From Paraburkholderia tagetis (GTDB lineage: Bacteria; Pseudomonadota; Gammaproteobacteria; Burkholderiales; Burkholderiaceae): a stretch of DNA of 64,000 nt. The DNA is taken from positions 558,001-622,000 of the forward strand of contig NZ_JAKLJA010000001.1 in NCBI RefSeq assembly GCF_022213065.1. The letters run 5' to 3'. Numbering within the stretch: position 1 is the first letter of the stretch; every line of letters starts with the position of its first letter. The notes below the pieces were generated by a model. It did no database searches. It was given only the letters and a program-made list of their open reading frames with translations, and was not told the origin of the DNA. This document shows positions 49,318 through 58,836 of this stretch, piece by piece. The position numbers and the translations under genes are program-made.

Positions 49318-49490
49318 GCCGGGACCCTGGCCTGCGTCAGGTTTTGATGCTGACTAAGGCTGGCGTCCCGTGGGAAGTCGCCACCAGTCTCTCGCGCGCG
49401 AAGCTGCTCGGCTTCTGCGTGGCCACAGGTGAGCTGGAAGGCCGCAAATGGTCGTGGTCCCGCATGGAATGGCTATCCCCTGAATCATGA
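49314..49490 (+). CDS. -1 frame extension of the tail assembly chaperone
   Basis: 58 codons read after the slippery site: GLRQVLMLTKAGVPWEVATS, LSRAKLLGFCVATGELEGRK, WSWSRMEWLSPES. The sequence is protein-like and ends 4 bases into the next gene. It should exist only as the C-terminal part of a 183-residue fusion with the preceding gene; no good separate start is present. Confidence 0.7.
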   Translation: MSRDPGLRQVLMLTKAGVPWEVATSLSRAKLLGFCVATGELEGRKWSWSRMEWLSPES

Positions 49491-49966
49491 AGACCTACAA
49501 GTCCTTCGGCGCATTCGCGCGCGCGATGGAGCGCGCCATCACCGAGCTGGAGCCGGCCTATGCGGCTGCCATGGAGACGGGTGCGCTGCTCGTCGCCACG
49601 GAAGCGCGTGCGGAGTTCGGCCACTACCAGCGCGAGGACATGGGACCGCTCGAACCGTGGGCGGAACTGAAGGACGAGACAAAGCAGCAGCATATTCAGG
49701 CGATCGTCGACGGTGAAGCGGCCGAAGACGCGGGCCCGAACACGCCGCTGCTGGTCAAGGGCGGTCTGCGCGACAGCATCGAACACGAGTTCGGTCCGCG
49801 CGAGTTCGTCGTGGGTAGCGAGTCCGAAATCATGGTGTGGCAGGAACAGGGCACCCCGACCATTCCGCCGCGCCCGGTGCTCTCGACCGCGATGTACCGG
49901 AACACGGACAACGTCGTGAACCTCGTCGGACAGGCCGTCGAAGATACTCTGGCAGGCAAGAAATGA
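49487..49966 (+). CDS. Tail-completion/virion morphogenesis-type protein
   Basis: 159 residues: FGAFARAMERAITELEPAYA, ALLVATEARAEFGHYQ, LLVKGGLRDSIEHEFG, PTIPPRPVLSTAMYRN. The pattern resembles HK97-gp10/virion-morphogenesis proteins (RPVLSxA near the end). ATGA overlap with the frameshift product. Confidence 0.65.
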   Translation: MKTYKSFGAFARAMERAITELEPAYAAAMETGALLVATEARAEFGHYQREDMGPLEPWAELKDETKQQHIQAIVDGEAAEDAGPNTPLLVKGGLRDSIEHEFGPREFVVGSESEIMVWQEQGTPTIPPRPVLSTAMYRNTDNVVNLVGQAVEDTLAGKK

Positions 49967-52170
49967 TCAACGCTTACGCGATCGGAGTCGGCGCGACGCT
50001 GGAGGACAATGTCACGCCCGGCCTGATGCGCATCGCCGAATGGGCCGACAAGGCGAACGCATCGCTGCTCAAGCTCAGCGAAAACGTGCGCGGGATGTCG
50101 TCGGGTTCGGCGGCTCTCGCGCGCAATCTGGAGAAGGCGGCTCGAGCAGCAACGGCTTTTGGTGATAGCGCTGGCGCCCTCACGCGCGCGAGCTATGTGC
50201 TCGATACGATGGTGGCGAGCAGCGAAGCCCTTGCACGCAATATGGCTGCCGCACGTGCCGAAGCAAATTCGATGCACCCTCCGCGCTGGGGTGGCGGGGG
50301 TGGAGGCGGAAGTGGCGGCAGCGGCGGTGGAGCGAGCGACGTTCCCCGCGGTGGCCCCCTTGTGGCCCGTCGTTCGGGCGGAGGAATCGTCAGGCAAGAT
50401 GTTCCTGGCGGAGCCCTGGTCGTTGGCAGCAGCGGCGAACGATTCCCCTCGGATGTCATTGATGGCGAGGGGCTGATTACCGAAGTCCCCTCTGGTGGTG
50501 GCAGGCCTCCCGCGGCTGGCGTATCGCCGCGCTCCGGCGGCAATACAGGCACCGCAACGGGTGTCGCAACGGCCGGGATGCTATTCGGCGCGTATGAGAA
50601 TGCACGCCTGACCGACCAGAACGTGAAGGCCGTTGCGACCTCGCAAGTTCCGTTCGACCAGTGGCAGCCGAGCATCGAGAACCTGCGCAATCGCGAGATG
50701 GAGTACGCGAGCAAGTATGCGTTCGCGACGGGCGGTCATATCGAGCCGTTCGGCGAATCGATACTCGAGGGCTCGCGCCTGCTGCGCACTCTGTCTGCCG
50801 CGAAGCAGAAGGAGATGATGGACTTCGCGATGCCGTATATCGCGCTGGAGTCCAAGCTGAAAGGCGTATCCATGCCCGAAGCGACTCAGGCATTTATCGG
50901 CCTCTCGCACATGGCTGGCGCCTACGATCCAAAGCAGGCCGAACCACTCTACGAGTCGATGCTTCAGGCGTCGCTCACCTCGCACGCGTCGCTCGGCCAG
51001 ATCGCGCGCGCCGCGAGCTATGCGTTGCCCGCCCTTCACGCTGCCGGCGCGAACTCCAGCGATGTGATGCTGCTCGTCGCGACGATGATGCAGGGCGGCA
51101 TCATGAACACGAAGAGCGGTACGTGGCTCAATGCCATGGCGATGAACTCGCTGCCGAACACGCTCGGCAGTGGGCTGTTTTCGAACAAGAAGCAGAACGA
51201 AGCGCTTCAGCAGCTCGGTCTCTATAAGGGCAACCAATCGCAGTTCTATGCGAATGGCAGCATGGACCTGATGAAGATCGTGTCGATCCTCGCCGAAGAC
51301 CGGCGGAGGATGGACCCGCTCAAGTTCAACGCGATGCTGAAGCTGGCTTTCGGCACGCAGGGTCAGCGCGGCGCATCATTCTTCAGCGAGGACTCGACCC
51401 TTTCGAATCTGCATGCCCTGTCGGACCTGAAGAACTTCTCGCAGGCGCCGATGGATGTCGGCCAGATGATGCGGCAGATGAGCACGGTCGCGCTCGCGGA
51501 CCAGACTATCGCGAACGCCAACATCACGCTGATGAACGGCTCGCAGACCTTGATGGGGCCAATCAACGCCGCGCTCAGCACGATGGGCTCATTCTTCGGC
51601 GCGACGGCCGGGTTCACGAAGAATCACCCAGTCGCCGGCGGCGTACTGGACTTCGGGATGCTGTTCGGTGGCGCGGTAGCCGGACTGGGCGCATGGAAAG
51701 GCGCGAAGTCCGCCGTGGGATTCGCAGAAAAGAGCATCGTCGGCCTGACCAAGTACCTCGCGCGCGGCGCGGCAGGTTTGATTGCCGAAGCGGCCACAGC
51801 CATCACCGGCGAAGCAATTGGCGCGGCCACCGTCGCGGCGATCGGCGGCGAAGTCGCGCTCGGCGCGGCGATCCTCGGCGGCATCGCGTACGTCATCCAT
51901 CACGCGATGGACAAGGTAACGTCGAAGATGTCGCCGGACGATCAGACTCGCTTCTATCAGGACGTCGCCGGCGGCGAGCCGCTGTTCGGCTCAGGCGTCA
52001 CGAAGCCCGCACCGGCGCAGAAGCACGACACGCACGTGACTGTGAAGGTCGATAGCCACGACGTCGCCGCGCACGTCGAAAAGAAGCTAGTCCCCGCCAA
52101 GACGACCGGGCCGACTGGCTTCAATCCTGATGCCGCAGCTTACTCACCAGGAATGGGCGTTTATCCATGA
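49963..52170 (+). CDS. Tail tape measure protein
   Basis: 735 residues after the chaperone pair, in the canonical tape-measure place. Ala/Gly-rich with long helices, a Gly-rich linker near residue 110, and C-terminal hydrophobic segments (SMTAGG-like VIHHAMDKV region, LGAAILGGIAYVIHHAMD). It should set tail length; tape-measure length here suggests a relatively short contractile tail. Confidence 0.75.
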   Translation: MINAYAIGVGATLEDNVTPGLMRIAEWADKANASLLKLSENVRGMSSGSAALARNLEKAARAATAFGDSAGALTRASYVLDTMVASSEALARNMAAARAEANSMHPPRWGGGGGGGSGGSGGGASDVPRGGPLVARRSGGGIVRQDVPGGALVVGSSGERFPSDVIDGEGLITEVPSGGGRPPAAGVSPRSGGNTGTATGVATAGMLFGAYENARLTDQNVKAVATSQVPFDQWQPSIENLRNREMEYASKYAFATGGHIEPFGESILEGSRLLRTLSAAKQKEMMDFAMPYIALESKLKGVSMPEATQAFIGLSHMAGAYDPKQAEPLYESMLQASLTSHASLGQIARAASYALPALHAAGANSSDVMLLVATMMQGGIMNTKSGTWLNAMAMNSLPNTLGSGLFSNKKQNEALQQLGLYKGNQSQFYANGSMDLMKIVSILAEDRRRMDPLKFNAMLKLAFGTQGQRGASFFSEDSTLSNLHALSDLKNFSQAPMDVGQMMRQMSTVALADQTIANANITLMNGSQTLMGPINAALSTMGSFFGATAGFTKNHPVAGGVLDFGMLFGGAVAGLGAWKGAKSAVGFAEKSIVGLTKYLARGAAGLIAEAATAITGEAIGAATVAAIGGEVALGAAILGGIAYVIHHAMDKVTSKMSPDDQTRFYQDVAGGEPLFGSGVTKPAPAQKHDTHVTVKVDSHDVAAHVEKKLVPAKTTGPTGFNPDAAAYSPGMGVYP

Positions 52171-53174
52171 ACCCTTTTGCGACCCTCACGCTGGACACGC
52201 CCAACGGCACGTTCACGTTCACTGGCGCAGAGGTTCCGGAGCGTATCGCGTTCGGCGGCGCGCAGTTGCTCGACGTGCGCAAGATGATCGGCGGCCGGCG
52301 ACGCATCAATGCGATGGGCGCAGACGATGCGCCGCTCGGTTGGTCTGGTCTCTTTCTGTACGCGTCCGCCGTTGATCGCGCACGTTTCCTCGACAGCGTG
52401 CGCCGCGAAGGCCTGCAGTGCACACTGTCGTGGGACGCGTTCCGGTACTCGGTCACGGTTGCGCAGTTCCATGCCGAGTACAAGTACCCGTTCAGGGTCC
52501 CCTACTCGATCCAGTTCGAGGTCATCGAGGACCAGACCGCGACCGTAGATTCGGTGCCGGCAGTCACGCCAGTACAGGCGTTGGCAACGGACCTCTCGCG
52601 GATGAATTCGCTGTCGAACTGCATCGGCGATTCGACGCTGAATGGCCTCATCGGCAGTCTGGGCACGGCACTCAGCGCGGTGCAGGCGGCCGCGCAACCG
52701 ATCGCGAATGGCCTGAAGGCGGTCACCTCGTTCGTCAGTGGCGTAGCCAACTGTGCTGACCAGGTCGTCAATACGGTGGAAGCCGCGGTGACGGCGGCGG
52801 CCACGCCGCTGCTTGCAGTGACCTCGCGCGTGCAGAGCATGATCACCACCGGCGAGAACGTGATCGCGAACACCGCCGGCGTTGTCGCGGGCGCACCGGC
52901 CGCGACCAACGTCTATAACTCGCTGGCGAAGATGAACTCGGCATTGCAGTTGCCCGAGCTGTACGAGCTGCGCAGCCTGTGCGGCCGCATGCAAACCAAT
53001 CTGCCGCTCGTGTCCACGCCGACCAGCGCGAAGACGATCACCGTGGGCGGCGGCAACCTGTATGCGATCGCCGCGCAGCAGTACGGCGACGCCCAGCGCT
53101 GGACCGATATCGCGAATGCGAACGGCCTTTCCGACCCGATGCTGACTGGCATCAACACGCTCATCATTCCCTGA
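52167..53174 (+). CDS. Mu gpN-like DNA-circularisation/baseplate protein with LysM
   Basis: 335 residues. The N-terminal 150 resemble DNA_circ N-like proteins (PERIAFGGAQLLDVRKMIGG, GLFLYASAVDRARFLDSVRR). A helical Ala/Val-rich centre follows, and the C-terminus is a LysM-type module (GGGNLYAIAAQQYGDAQRWT, DIANANGLSDP). Typical of the protein between tape measure and hub in Mu-like baseplates. Confidence 0.75.
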   Translation: MNPFATLTLDTPNGTFTFTGAEVPERIAFGGAQLLDVRKMIGGRRRINAMGADDAPLGWSGLFLYASAVDRARFLDSVRREGLQCTLSWDAFRYSVTVAQFHAEYKYPFRVPYSIQFEVIEDQTATVDSVPAVTPVQALATDLSRMNSLSNCIGDSTLNGLIGSLGTALSAVQAAAQPIANGLKAVTSFVSGVANCADQVVNTVEAAVTAAATPLLAVTSRVQSMITTGENVIANTAGVVAGAPAATNVYNSLAKMNSALQLPELYELRSLCGRMQTNLPLVSTPTSAKTITVGGGNLYAIAAQQYGDAQRWTDIANANGLSDPMLTGINTLIIP

Positions 53175-53175
53175 C

Positions 53176-54294
53176 ATGCTGAACCAGCTACCAACCGCAG
53201 GCACACTCGTTGCGCCGCGGTCGATCCTTATGGTCGGCTCGAAGGTGATCGACTGGACGGATTGGTTCGCAGGGCATAACGGGATCTATGAGGCTGGCAC
53301 GCTGCGCGTCGAGGTTCCCGCCACGTTCGCGGAATGGGCATGGTGGACGCAACAGACCGAGATCCTGATCGACGTCTATGTGGGCTTCCCGCAGGACCCT
53401 CAGAACTACTCGGCGAGCGACCTCACGCTGCTGCAAACCTATCGCGTCGATTCCATCCGTCTGGATGCGATGACGCAGGCGATCTCGCTGAGCTGTCGCG
53501 ATCTGACAGGACTGCTCACCGACAGGAAGGTCGACATCAAGTTCCAGAATCAGACCGCGAGCCAGGTGGCGACGTATCTCGCCGGGCTGGTCGGCTTGAC
53601 GCCCAACGTGCAGGCGACGAAGACCCTCGTCGGGCACTTCTTCACGCTGGACCACGTCAGCCTGCACCACCAGCAGAGCATCTGGACGATCCTGACCTAC
53701 CTTGCGCAGCACGAGGGCCTTCAGTGCTTTGTGCTGGGCCGCACGCTGTATTTCGGAGCATTCGGCAGCGCGCTGTCGAGCGATCCCTATGTGATCCAGT
53801 ACGACCCGCCAACGGCCGACCGCCCGTATCCGCAGTCGAACGCGACGAGCCTTGAGTTCGAGCACGACCTGACGCTGGCGAATGACGTGTCCGTGCGCGT
53901 GCGCAGCTTCCACGGCATGAAGAACGCCGTGTACACGTCCATCGCGACGTCCAGTAAGACGACGAAGCGCATCGAGCGCGACGCGGATCTGGCGCAGAGT
54001 CTCCAGCAGTATGACTTCACGTTCGCCGATCTCACGCAGGCGCAGTGCGACGCGAAGGCGCAGCAGTTGCTCGACCAGATCAGCAAGCACGAATTCAAGA
54101 TGGAAGCGAAGCTGCCTGGCGACGCGATCATCTACCCGTGGACGCCCGTGCAGGTTCAGGGAACCGCGACTCCTTACGACACGACGTACCAGAGCGCGCG
54201 CATCATGCGCCGCTGCTCTGTGAGTCCGCCCCGCTTCGATGTGACCGTGCACGGCAAGACGGCGACGGATGCACAGACGGTGACGCTCACATGA
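53176..54294 (+). CDS. Baseplate hub protein (gp44/gpD-like)
   Basis: 372 residues: IDWTDWFAGHNGIYEAGTLR, TYRVDSIRLDAMTQAISLSC, RDLTGLLTDRKVD, LGRTLYFGAFGSALSS. This is the pattern of Mu gp44/VgrG-like hub proteins in which barrel domains form the tail-tip ring. It is followed directly by the spike gene. Confidence 0.75.
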   Translation: MLNQLPTAGTLVAPRSILMVGSKVIDWTDWFAGHNGIYEAGTLRVEVPATFAEWAWWTQQTEILIDVYVGFPQDPQNYSASDLTLLQTYRVDSIRLDAMTQAISLSCRDLTGLLTDRKVDIKFQNQTASQVATYLAGLVGLTPNVQATKTLVGHFFTLDHVSLHHQQSIWTILTYLAQHEGLQCFVLGRTLYFGAFGSALSSDPYVIQYDPPTADRPYPQSNATSLEFEHDLTLANDVSVRVRSFHGMKNAVYTSIATSSKTTKRIERDADLAQSLQQYDFTFADLTQAQCDAKAQQLLDQISKHEFKMEAKLPGDAIIYPWTPVQVQGTATPYDTTYQSARIMRRCSVSPPRFDVTVHGKTATDAQTVTLT

Positions 54295-54917
54295 TCGACT
54301 ACATCAAGCGCGCCGTTTCCGAGTTCCTCGCGACGTTCGCGACAACGAAGCGCGGCCAGATCAGCGCGTACAACCCGAACGACTACACCGTCAAGGTGAT
54401 CCTCCTGCCGACAATGGAGGAAACCGGCTTCCTGCCTCTCTCGGCGCCGTGGGTCGGCAACAACTTCGGTGCGGTCTTCGGGCCCGCAATCGGCGACATC
54501 GTGCGGCTCGATTTCGTCGACGGGCGGATGCAGGCATGCCTCGCCGGCAGTCGCTTCTTCAACGACAAGGCGCGACCACCCGTCGTGCAGTCAGGACAGA
54601 TGGCGCTCGTCGACAGCAAGGGGGCCTACGTCAAGTTGAACAACGACGGAACGATCACACTCGGTGCGCCGACGGGCATCACGAGTACGACACCTCTGCT
54701 CAAGCAGGTCGGCAATTTCGAGGTCGACGGCAACACGACGCTGAATGGCGATATCACCCAGACCATCGTAAACGGGACCGGCACGGCGACGCTTGCGGGC
54801 AACCTGACGGCTCCAGGGACGATCACCGGCACCACGGATGTCGTCGGCGGCGGCAAATCGGTGAAAGGCCACACGCACCCCGATCCCCAAGGCGGCAACA
54901 CCCTCCCGCCGAACTAG
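54291..54917 (+). CDS. Baseplate spike protein (gpV/gp45-like)
   Basis: 208 residues. N-terminal OB-like part (AYNPNDYTVKVILLPTMEET, GWLPL-like FLPLSAPWVGNNFGAVFGPA, IGDIVRLDF), then a repetitive beta-helix (GNFEVDGNTTLNGDITQTIV). The C-terminus KGHTHPDPQGGNTLP carries the H-x-H metal site typical of spike apex domains. Punctures the outer membrane after contraction. Confidence 0.85.
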   Translation: MIDYIKRAVSEFLATFATTKRGQISAYNPNDYTVKVILLPTMEETGFLPLSAPWVGNNFGAVFGPAIGDIVRLDFVDGRMQACLAGSRFFNDKARPPVVQSGQMALVDSKGAYVKLNNDGTITLGAPTGITSTTPLLKQVGNFEVDGNTTLNGDITQTIVNGTGTATLAGNLTAPGTITGTTDVVGGGKSVKGHTHPDPQGGNTLPPN

Positions 54918-54925
54918 AGCAATCC

Positions 54926-55312
54926 ATGACCGACGCATTCCACTGGTGGGGCCAGGACATTCAGTTCTCGGCCTCAGGGGACGACTTGACCGCGAGCGGC
55001 GTGACCGAGCTGAACCAGCGCATTGTCCGCGCGCTGCTCACGCCACCCGGCACCTATCTATCGCATCCGGAGTACGGCGCAGGCCTCGGCAGGTTCGTCG
55101 GCCGCGCGCTCTCGTCCGAGCAGTTCACCGAGATCAAGTCGCTGATCCAGAGCGTGCTCAAAAACGAGCCTGACGTCCAGAAGCAGCCCGCACCAACCTA
55201 CACGTACCAGCACGACGCAACAGGCCTTCTGAGCGTGACGATCAACTACGTGTACGTGCCGACCGGCGTTCCGCAGACCCTCTCTTTCAACGTGCCCGCG
55301 TATGGCTCTTAA
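54926..55312 (+). CDS. Baseplate wedge protein (gpW/gp25-like)
   Basis: 128 residues: VTELNQRIVRALLTPPGTYL, SHPEYGAGLGRFVGRALSSE, QFTEIKSLIQSVLKNEP. The YLSHPEYGAGL motif is the gpW/gp25-type core that triggers sheath contraction. It overlaps the next gene by 11 bases. Confidence 0.82.
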   Translation: MTDAFHWWGQDIQFSASGDDLTASGVTELNQRIVRALLTPPGTYLSHPEYGAGLGRFVGRALSSEQFTEIKSLIQSVLKNEPDVQKQPAPTYTYQHDATGLLSVTINYVYVPTGVPQTLSFNVPAYGS

Positions 55313-56477
55313 CACGCAAAGCTTCACGAGAATCGTCCAGCAGCAGGTCGCCGCGATTCAGGCTGCGGTGACGGCCGTCGGTGGGCCTGTCCTGTCGTTC
55401 ATCGTGGGCTCGCTCGAGCTCGCGCGCGTCGAGGCAGTCGCGGCCGTTTCGATGTGGTTGCAGTACCTGATCATGGCGGTACTGAACATCACGCGCCTGT
55501 CCACGTCGAAAGGTAACGACGTCGACACGTTCATCGCCGATTTTTCCTGCCCGCCGCGTGAGGCGGCTGTGTCCGCTTCCGGCCAGGTGACCTTCTCGCG
55601 CTTTACGCCGACATCACAGGCGGTCATTCCAGCTGGCACCTATACGGCGAATGCGAATGGCTCAGGCGGCACATATGCCGGCGGCGCGGCGGTGCTCACT
55701 GCCGACGGCACGCAGCCCTTCCAGGTCATTCCGGATTCGACCCAAACCTACTGGAATGCCGCGCAAAACGCCTACGTCATCCCCGCCGGTGTGACGAGCG
55801 CGCAGGCGACTGTGCTGGCGCAGAACGCGGGCACCCAGGGCAACGTCGCGGCCAACACGATCACTACCATCTCGACGGCGATCCAGTACGTCGACACAGT
55901 GACGAACCCGAACGCTTTCTCGAACGGCGTCAACCAGGAGAGCGACACCGCCGTGCAGGCGCGATTCCAGACCTACGTGTCTGGCCTGCGCGCGGCGATC
56001 ATGTCTGCCGTTGAGTCGGCAATCGAAGGTGTCCAGCAGAACGTCCAGTACCAGATCGTTGAGAACCAGACGCTCGCGGGTGTGAGTCAGCCGGGCTTCT
56101 TCTACGTCGTCATCTCGCCCTACTCGAACGCGCTGCACGACGCGATCTACTCGGCCATCAACGCGATACGCGGACTGTCGATCACGTTCGCGGTGTACGC
56201 GGCGACCAACCTGACGGCCAACGTCACAGCGACGATCACGGCAGCATCCGGATACACGCTGGCCAATGTCGAAGCTGCAGTGCAGACGGCGATCCAGAAC
56301 TTCATCGCCTCGATTCCGCTCGGCGGCACGCTGTCATGGACCGAACTCTTTTCGGTGATCTGGGCAGTTCCGGGTGTGGCATCGGTGGCGAACACGATGA
56401 CGCTCAACGGCGGCAACGCTGACCTTGTAGCAACCGCGAATCAGGTGATCGTCGCGGGCACGATCATGGTGAACTGA
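55302..56477 (+). CDS. Baseplate J-like protein
   Basis: 391 residues of the baseplate_J/gp47 family: GNDVDTFIADFSCPPREAA, VPAGVTSAQATVLAQ-like AYVIPAGVTSAQATVLAQNA, GTQGNVAANTITTIST, NGVNQESDTAVQARFQTYVS. Connects wedges around the hub. Start and stop overlap neighbours, as usual in this operon. Confidence 0.85.
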   Translation: MALNTQSFTRIVQQQVAAIQAAVTAVGGPVLSFIVGSLELARVEAVAAVSMWLQYLIMAVLNITRLSTSKGNDVDTFIADFSCPPREAAVSASGQVTFSRFTPTSQAVIPAGTYTANANGSGGTYAGGAAVLTADGTQPFQVIPDSTQTYWNAAQNAYVIPAGVTSAQATVLAQNAGTQGNVAANTITTISTAIQYVDTVTNPNAFSNGVNQESDTAVQARFQTYVSGLRAAIMSAVESAIEGVQQNVQYQIVENQTLAGVSQPGFFYVVISPYSNALHDAIYSAINAIRGLSITFAVYAATNLTANVTATITAASGYTLANVEAAVQTAIQNFIASIPLGGTLSWTELFSVIWAVPGVASVANTMTLNGGNADLVATANQVIVAGTIMVN

Positions 56478-57136
56478 TGGCCATCGGCGACATCAACGAC
56501 ATTTTCACGAGGCTGAAGGCGCAGATCCCGGGATCGTGGTTCAAGCTCTCGCCGAACTTCGATGCGACGTTGCAGGGGCCCGCATGGGCGCTCTCGTCGA
56601 TCTATGCACAGATCACCTACGCGCAACTGCAGACACGCATCGCGACGGCGACCGATGGATACCTCGACCTTATTGCGAACGACTTCTTCGGCTCGAACCT
56701 GCTGCGGCTAACGAATGAGACAGACGGCGCGTACCGTGCGCGCATCCTCGCTAACCTGTTCGTGAAGGGTCCGACGCGAGCCAACATGTCCGCCGTGCTC
56801 AAGCTCATCACCGGACGCACGCCGGACATCTTCGAGCCCAGCAATACGACCGATTCGGGTGGCTGGGATGGCGGCTTCTACTGGGATACCGGCGTCGGCA
56901 AGTGGGGCGCGCCGATGCCCTACCAGAGCTACGTGACGGCCTACCGGCCGATCACGAACACGCAATCGCTGGGTGAACTCGATTCGTGGCGATGGTCGTT
57001 TGACTCGTACGGAGCGTGGTCCGAAGCGCCTGTGACCGCTGTCACCGACGCCGCAATCATCGCTGCAGTGGAATCGACGCGCATGACCGGGACCATCGTC
57101 TGGATGCGCATCGAGAACAACCCCGTTACGCCCTGA
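56477..57136 (+). CDS. Baseplate protein, gpI/gp48-like
   Basis: 219 residues: FTRLKAQIPGSWFKLSPNFD, ATDGYLDLIANDFFG, FVKGPTRANMSAVLKLITGR, MPYQSYVTAYRPIT. Typical of the last baseplate wedge/tail protein I before the fibre gene. Confidence 0.75.
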   Translation: MAIGDINDIFTRLKAQIPGSWFKLSPNFDATLQGPAWALSSIYAQITYAQLQTRIATATDGYLDLIANDFFGSNLLRLTNETDGAYRARILANLFVKGPTRANMSAVLKLITGRTPDIFEPSNTTDSGGWDGGFYWDTGVGKWGAPMPYQSYVTAYRPITNTQSLGELDSWRWSFDSYGAWSEAPVTAVTDAAIIAAVESTRMTGTIVWMRIENNPVTP

Positions 57137-57156
57137 CCTTCTCTCAATCTGCTTTC

Positions 57157-57184
57157 AAAGGCTGCCTTCAGGCGGCCTTTTTTG
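57157..57184 (+). terminator. Terminator before the tail-fibre gene
   Basis: AAAGGCTGCC-TTCA-GGCGGCCTTT with one G-U pair, then TTTG; 16 bases before the fibre start. Confidence 0.75.
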
Positions 57185-57199
57185 TTTTCTGGAGCCTGA

Positions 57200-58828
57200 A
57201 TGGATCGCGCAACCGTCTATACACAGGAACAGGGCCGCAGCGTCGACTTCCTGTTCGCGCAACGCGCCACGATGATCGGCCTCGCCAAGCTCTCGCAGGC
57301 CGCGTTCGGCAGCGGCACCGTGGTGCGCGGCCTCGCCGTCACGCCGAACTCACCAGCGGCGTTGAACGTATTGGTCGGCATCGGCGAGATCTATACGATG
57401 GCTGCCGTTGATGCGACGTCGTGGGGCGCGCTCCCCGCTGACACGACCGACATCATCCTGAAGCAGGGCCTCAACATGGCGGCCCAGACCATCTCGACAC
57501 CGGCGCCGTCGACGAGCGGGTACAGCATCAACTACCTGATTGAGGCGCAGTATCAGGATCAGGACAATGTCCCGGTCGTGCTGCCGTTCTACAACAGCAA
57601 CAACCCGCAGATTCCGTTGAACGGTCAGGGCGGCGGTGGCGCAACGCTGCCCACCGAACGTCAAGGCGTGTGCGTGATCCAGGCGAAGGCAGGAATCGCG
57701 GCCACGACCGGCACGCAGACCACCCCGTCCGTTGATGCAGGCTGGACGGCGCTCGCCGTGGTGACCGTGGCGAATGGCCAGACGACCGTCACATCCGGCA
57801 ACATCTCCGTGCCGGCCGGTGTGCCGCAGCTCACGAGCCTGCTGCAGATGATGCAGACCGGCTCGACCGAATACGCGGTTGACACCAGTACCACGGCGAA
57901 CGTCATCTCGATCGCACTCACGCCGGCAATCACCTCGTACTCCGATGCCCAACCGGTCACGTTCAAGGCTGCAAACAACAATACCGGCCCCTGCACGCTC
58001 AATTTCGGCGGCGGCGCCGTGAATCTGGTCGGCGCGGCCGGCGCGCTTCAGGGCGGTGAGATTGTCGCTGGAAACATGTACACCGGCCTCTACAGCGCAT
58101 CGCTCAACGAGGTCGTGCTGAACAGCCAGACGGCGGGAGCACTGCAGGTCAACCCTGCGACGAAGGGCCAGCATGCGGCACAACTGAGTCAAGTTGGCTT
58201 CCAGAATATCGCTGTGTATGAAATCATCGGCGGAGTTCAAAAAGTATCGGTCAACGGCGCAGCATTTACGACGACGGGCGCAACGACCTTCACGGTTCCG
58301 GTCTCAGGAAGATTCAAGGCGCGCGTCTGGGGTGGTGGGGGTGGAGGCGGTTCGGGAGTAACCTCCGCCGCAGCAACCGGTGGCGCTGGAGGCGGTTACA
58401 CCGAAGGGGTATTCTCTGTAGCGGGCGGCACTTCCGAGGCCATTACGGTCGGAGCGGGTGGCGCGAACGGCACCGGATCCGGGAATGGATCCGCAGGCGG
58501 TAGCTCGTCTGTCGGGGCACTGGCCACGGCAACGGGCGGCGGTGGCGGAGTTGGCTCTGCCAGCGGCACATCATCCGGCAGTTCAGTGGCTGGCGGCACT
58601 GGCTCGGGGGGCTCTTTAAATATTACCGGTCAAGGCCCTGCTAGCGCCTACGCAATTGGTAGTTCGCTGATTGCTTCTGGCGGTGGCGGGGCTTTTGGCA
58701 CTCCACCTTCCGCCATCAGCGTTGGGTCTGCCACTGGCGCAACCTTTCCGGGCGGTGCGGGTGGCGGCGGAGCGAACAACAATATCGGCGCACCCGGCGC
58801 GGGCGGTTGCGTCATCATCGAGTACTGA
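57200..58828 (+). CDS. Tail fibre protein with Gly-rich tip
   Basis: 542 residues. The first 130 residues are a baseplate-attachment-like domain; the middle is beta-rich (TANVISIALTPAITSYSDAQ); and the last 170 residues are a glycine-rich domain with many GGGG and GAGG runs, ending in VIIEY. Such Gly-rich tips form polyglycine-II-type bundles and serve as exchangeable receptor-binding ends in some phage adhesins. It carries no DGR variable repeat. Base composition becomes less GC-rich towards the 3' end. Confidence 0.78.
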   Translation: MDRATVYTQEQGRSVDFLFAQRATMIGLAKLSQAAFGSGTVVRGLAVTPNSPAALNVLVGIGEIYTMAAVDATSWGALPADTTDIILKQGLNMAAQTISTPAPSTSGYSINYLIEAQYQDQDNVPVVLPFYNSNNPQIPLNGQGGGGATLPTERQGVCVIQAKAGIAATTGTQTTPSVDAGWTALAVVTVANGQTTVTSGNISVPAGVPQLTSLLQMMQTGSTEYAVDTSTTANVISIALTPAITSYSDAQPVTFKAANNNTGPCTLNFGGGAVNLVGAAGALQGGEIVAGNMYTGLYSASLNEVVLNSQTAGALQVNPATKGQHAAQLSQVGFQNIAVYEIIGGVQKVSVNGAAFTTTGATTFTVPVSGRFKARVWGGGGGGGSGVTSAAATGGAGGGYTEGVFSVAGGTSEAITVGAGGANGTGSGNGSAGGSSSVGALATATGGGGGVGSASGTSSGSSVAGGTGSGGSLNITGQGPASAYAIGSSLIASGGGGAFGTPPSAISVGSATGATFPGGAGGGGANNNIGAPGAGGCVIIEY

Positions 58829-58836
58829 TCTGAACT

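Noticed and set aside
58300..58828. Gly-rich fibre end as a fourth DGR target
   Set aside because: It has no similarity to the 93-bp template repeat and lacks the invariant FAW and CRARAVRR ends.
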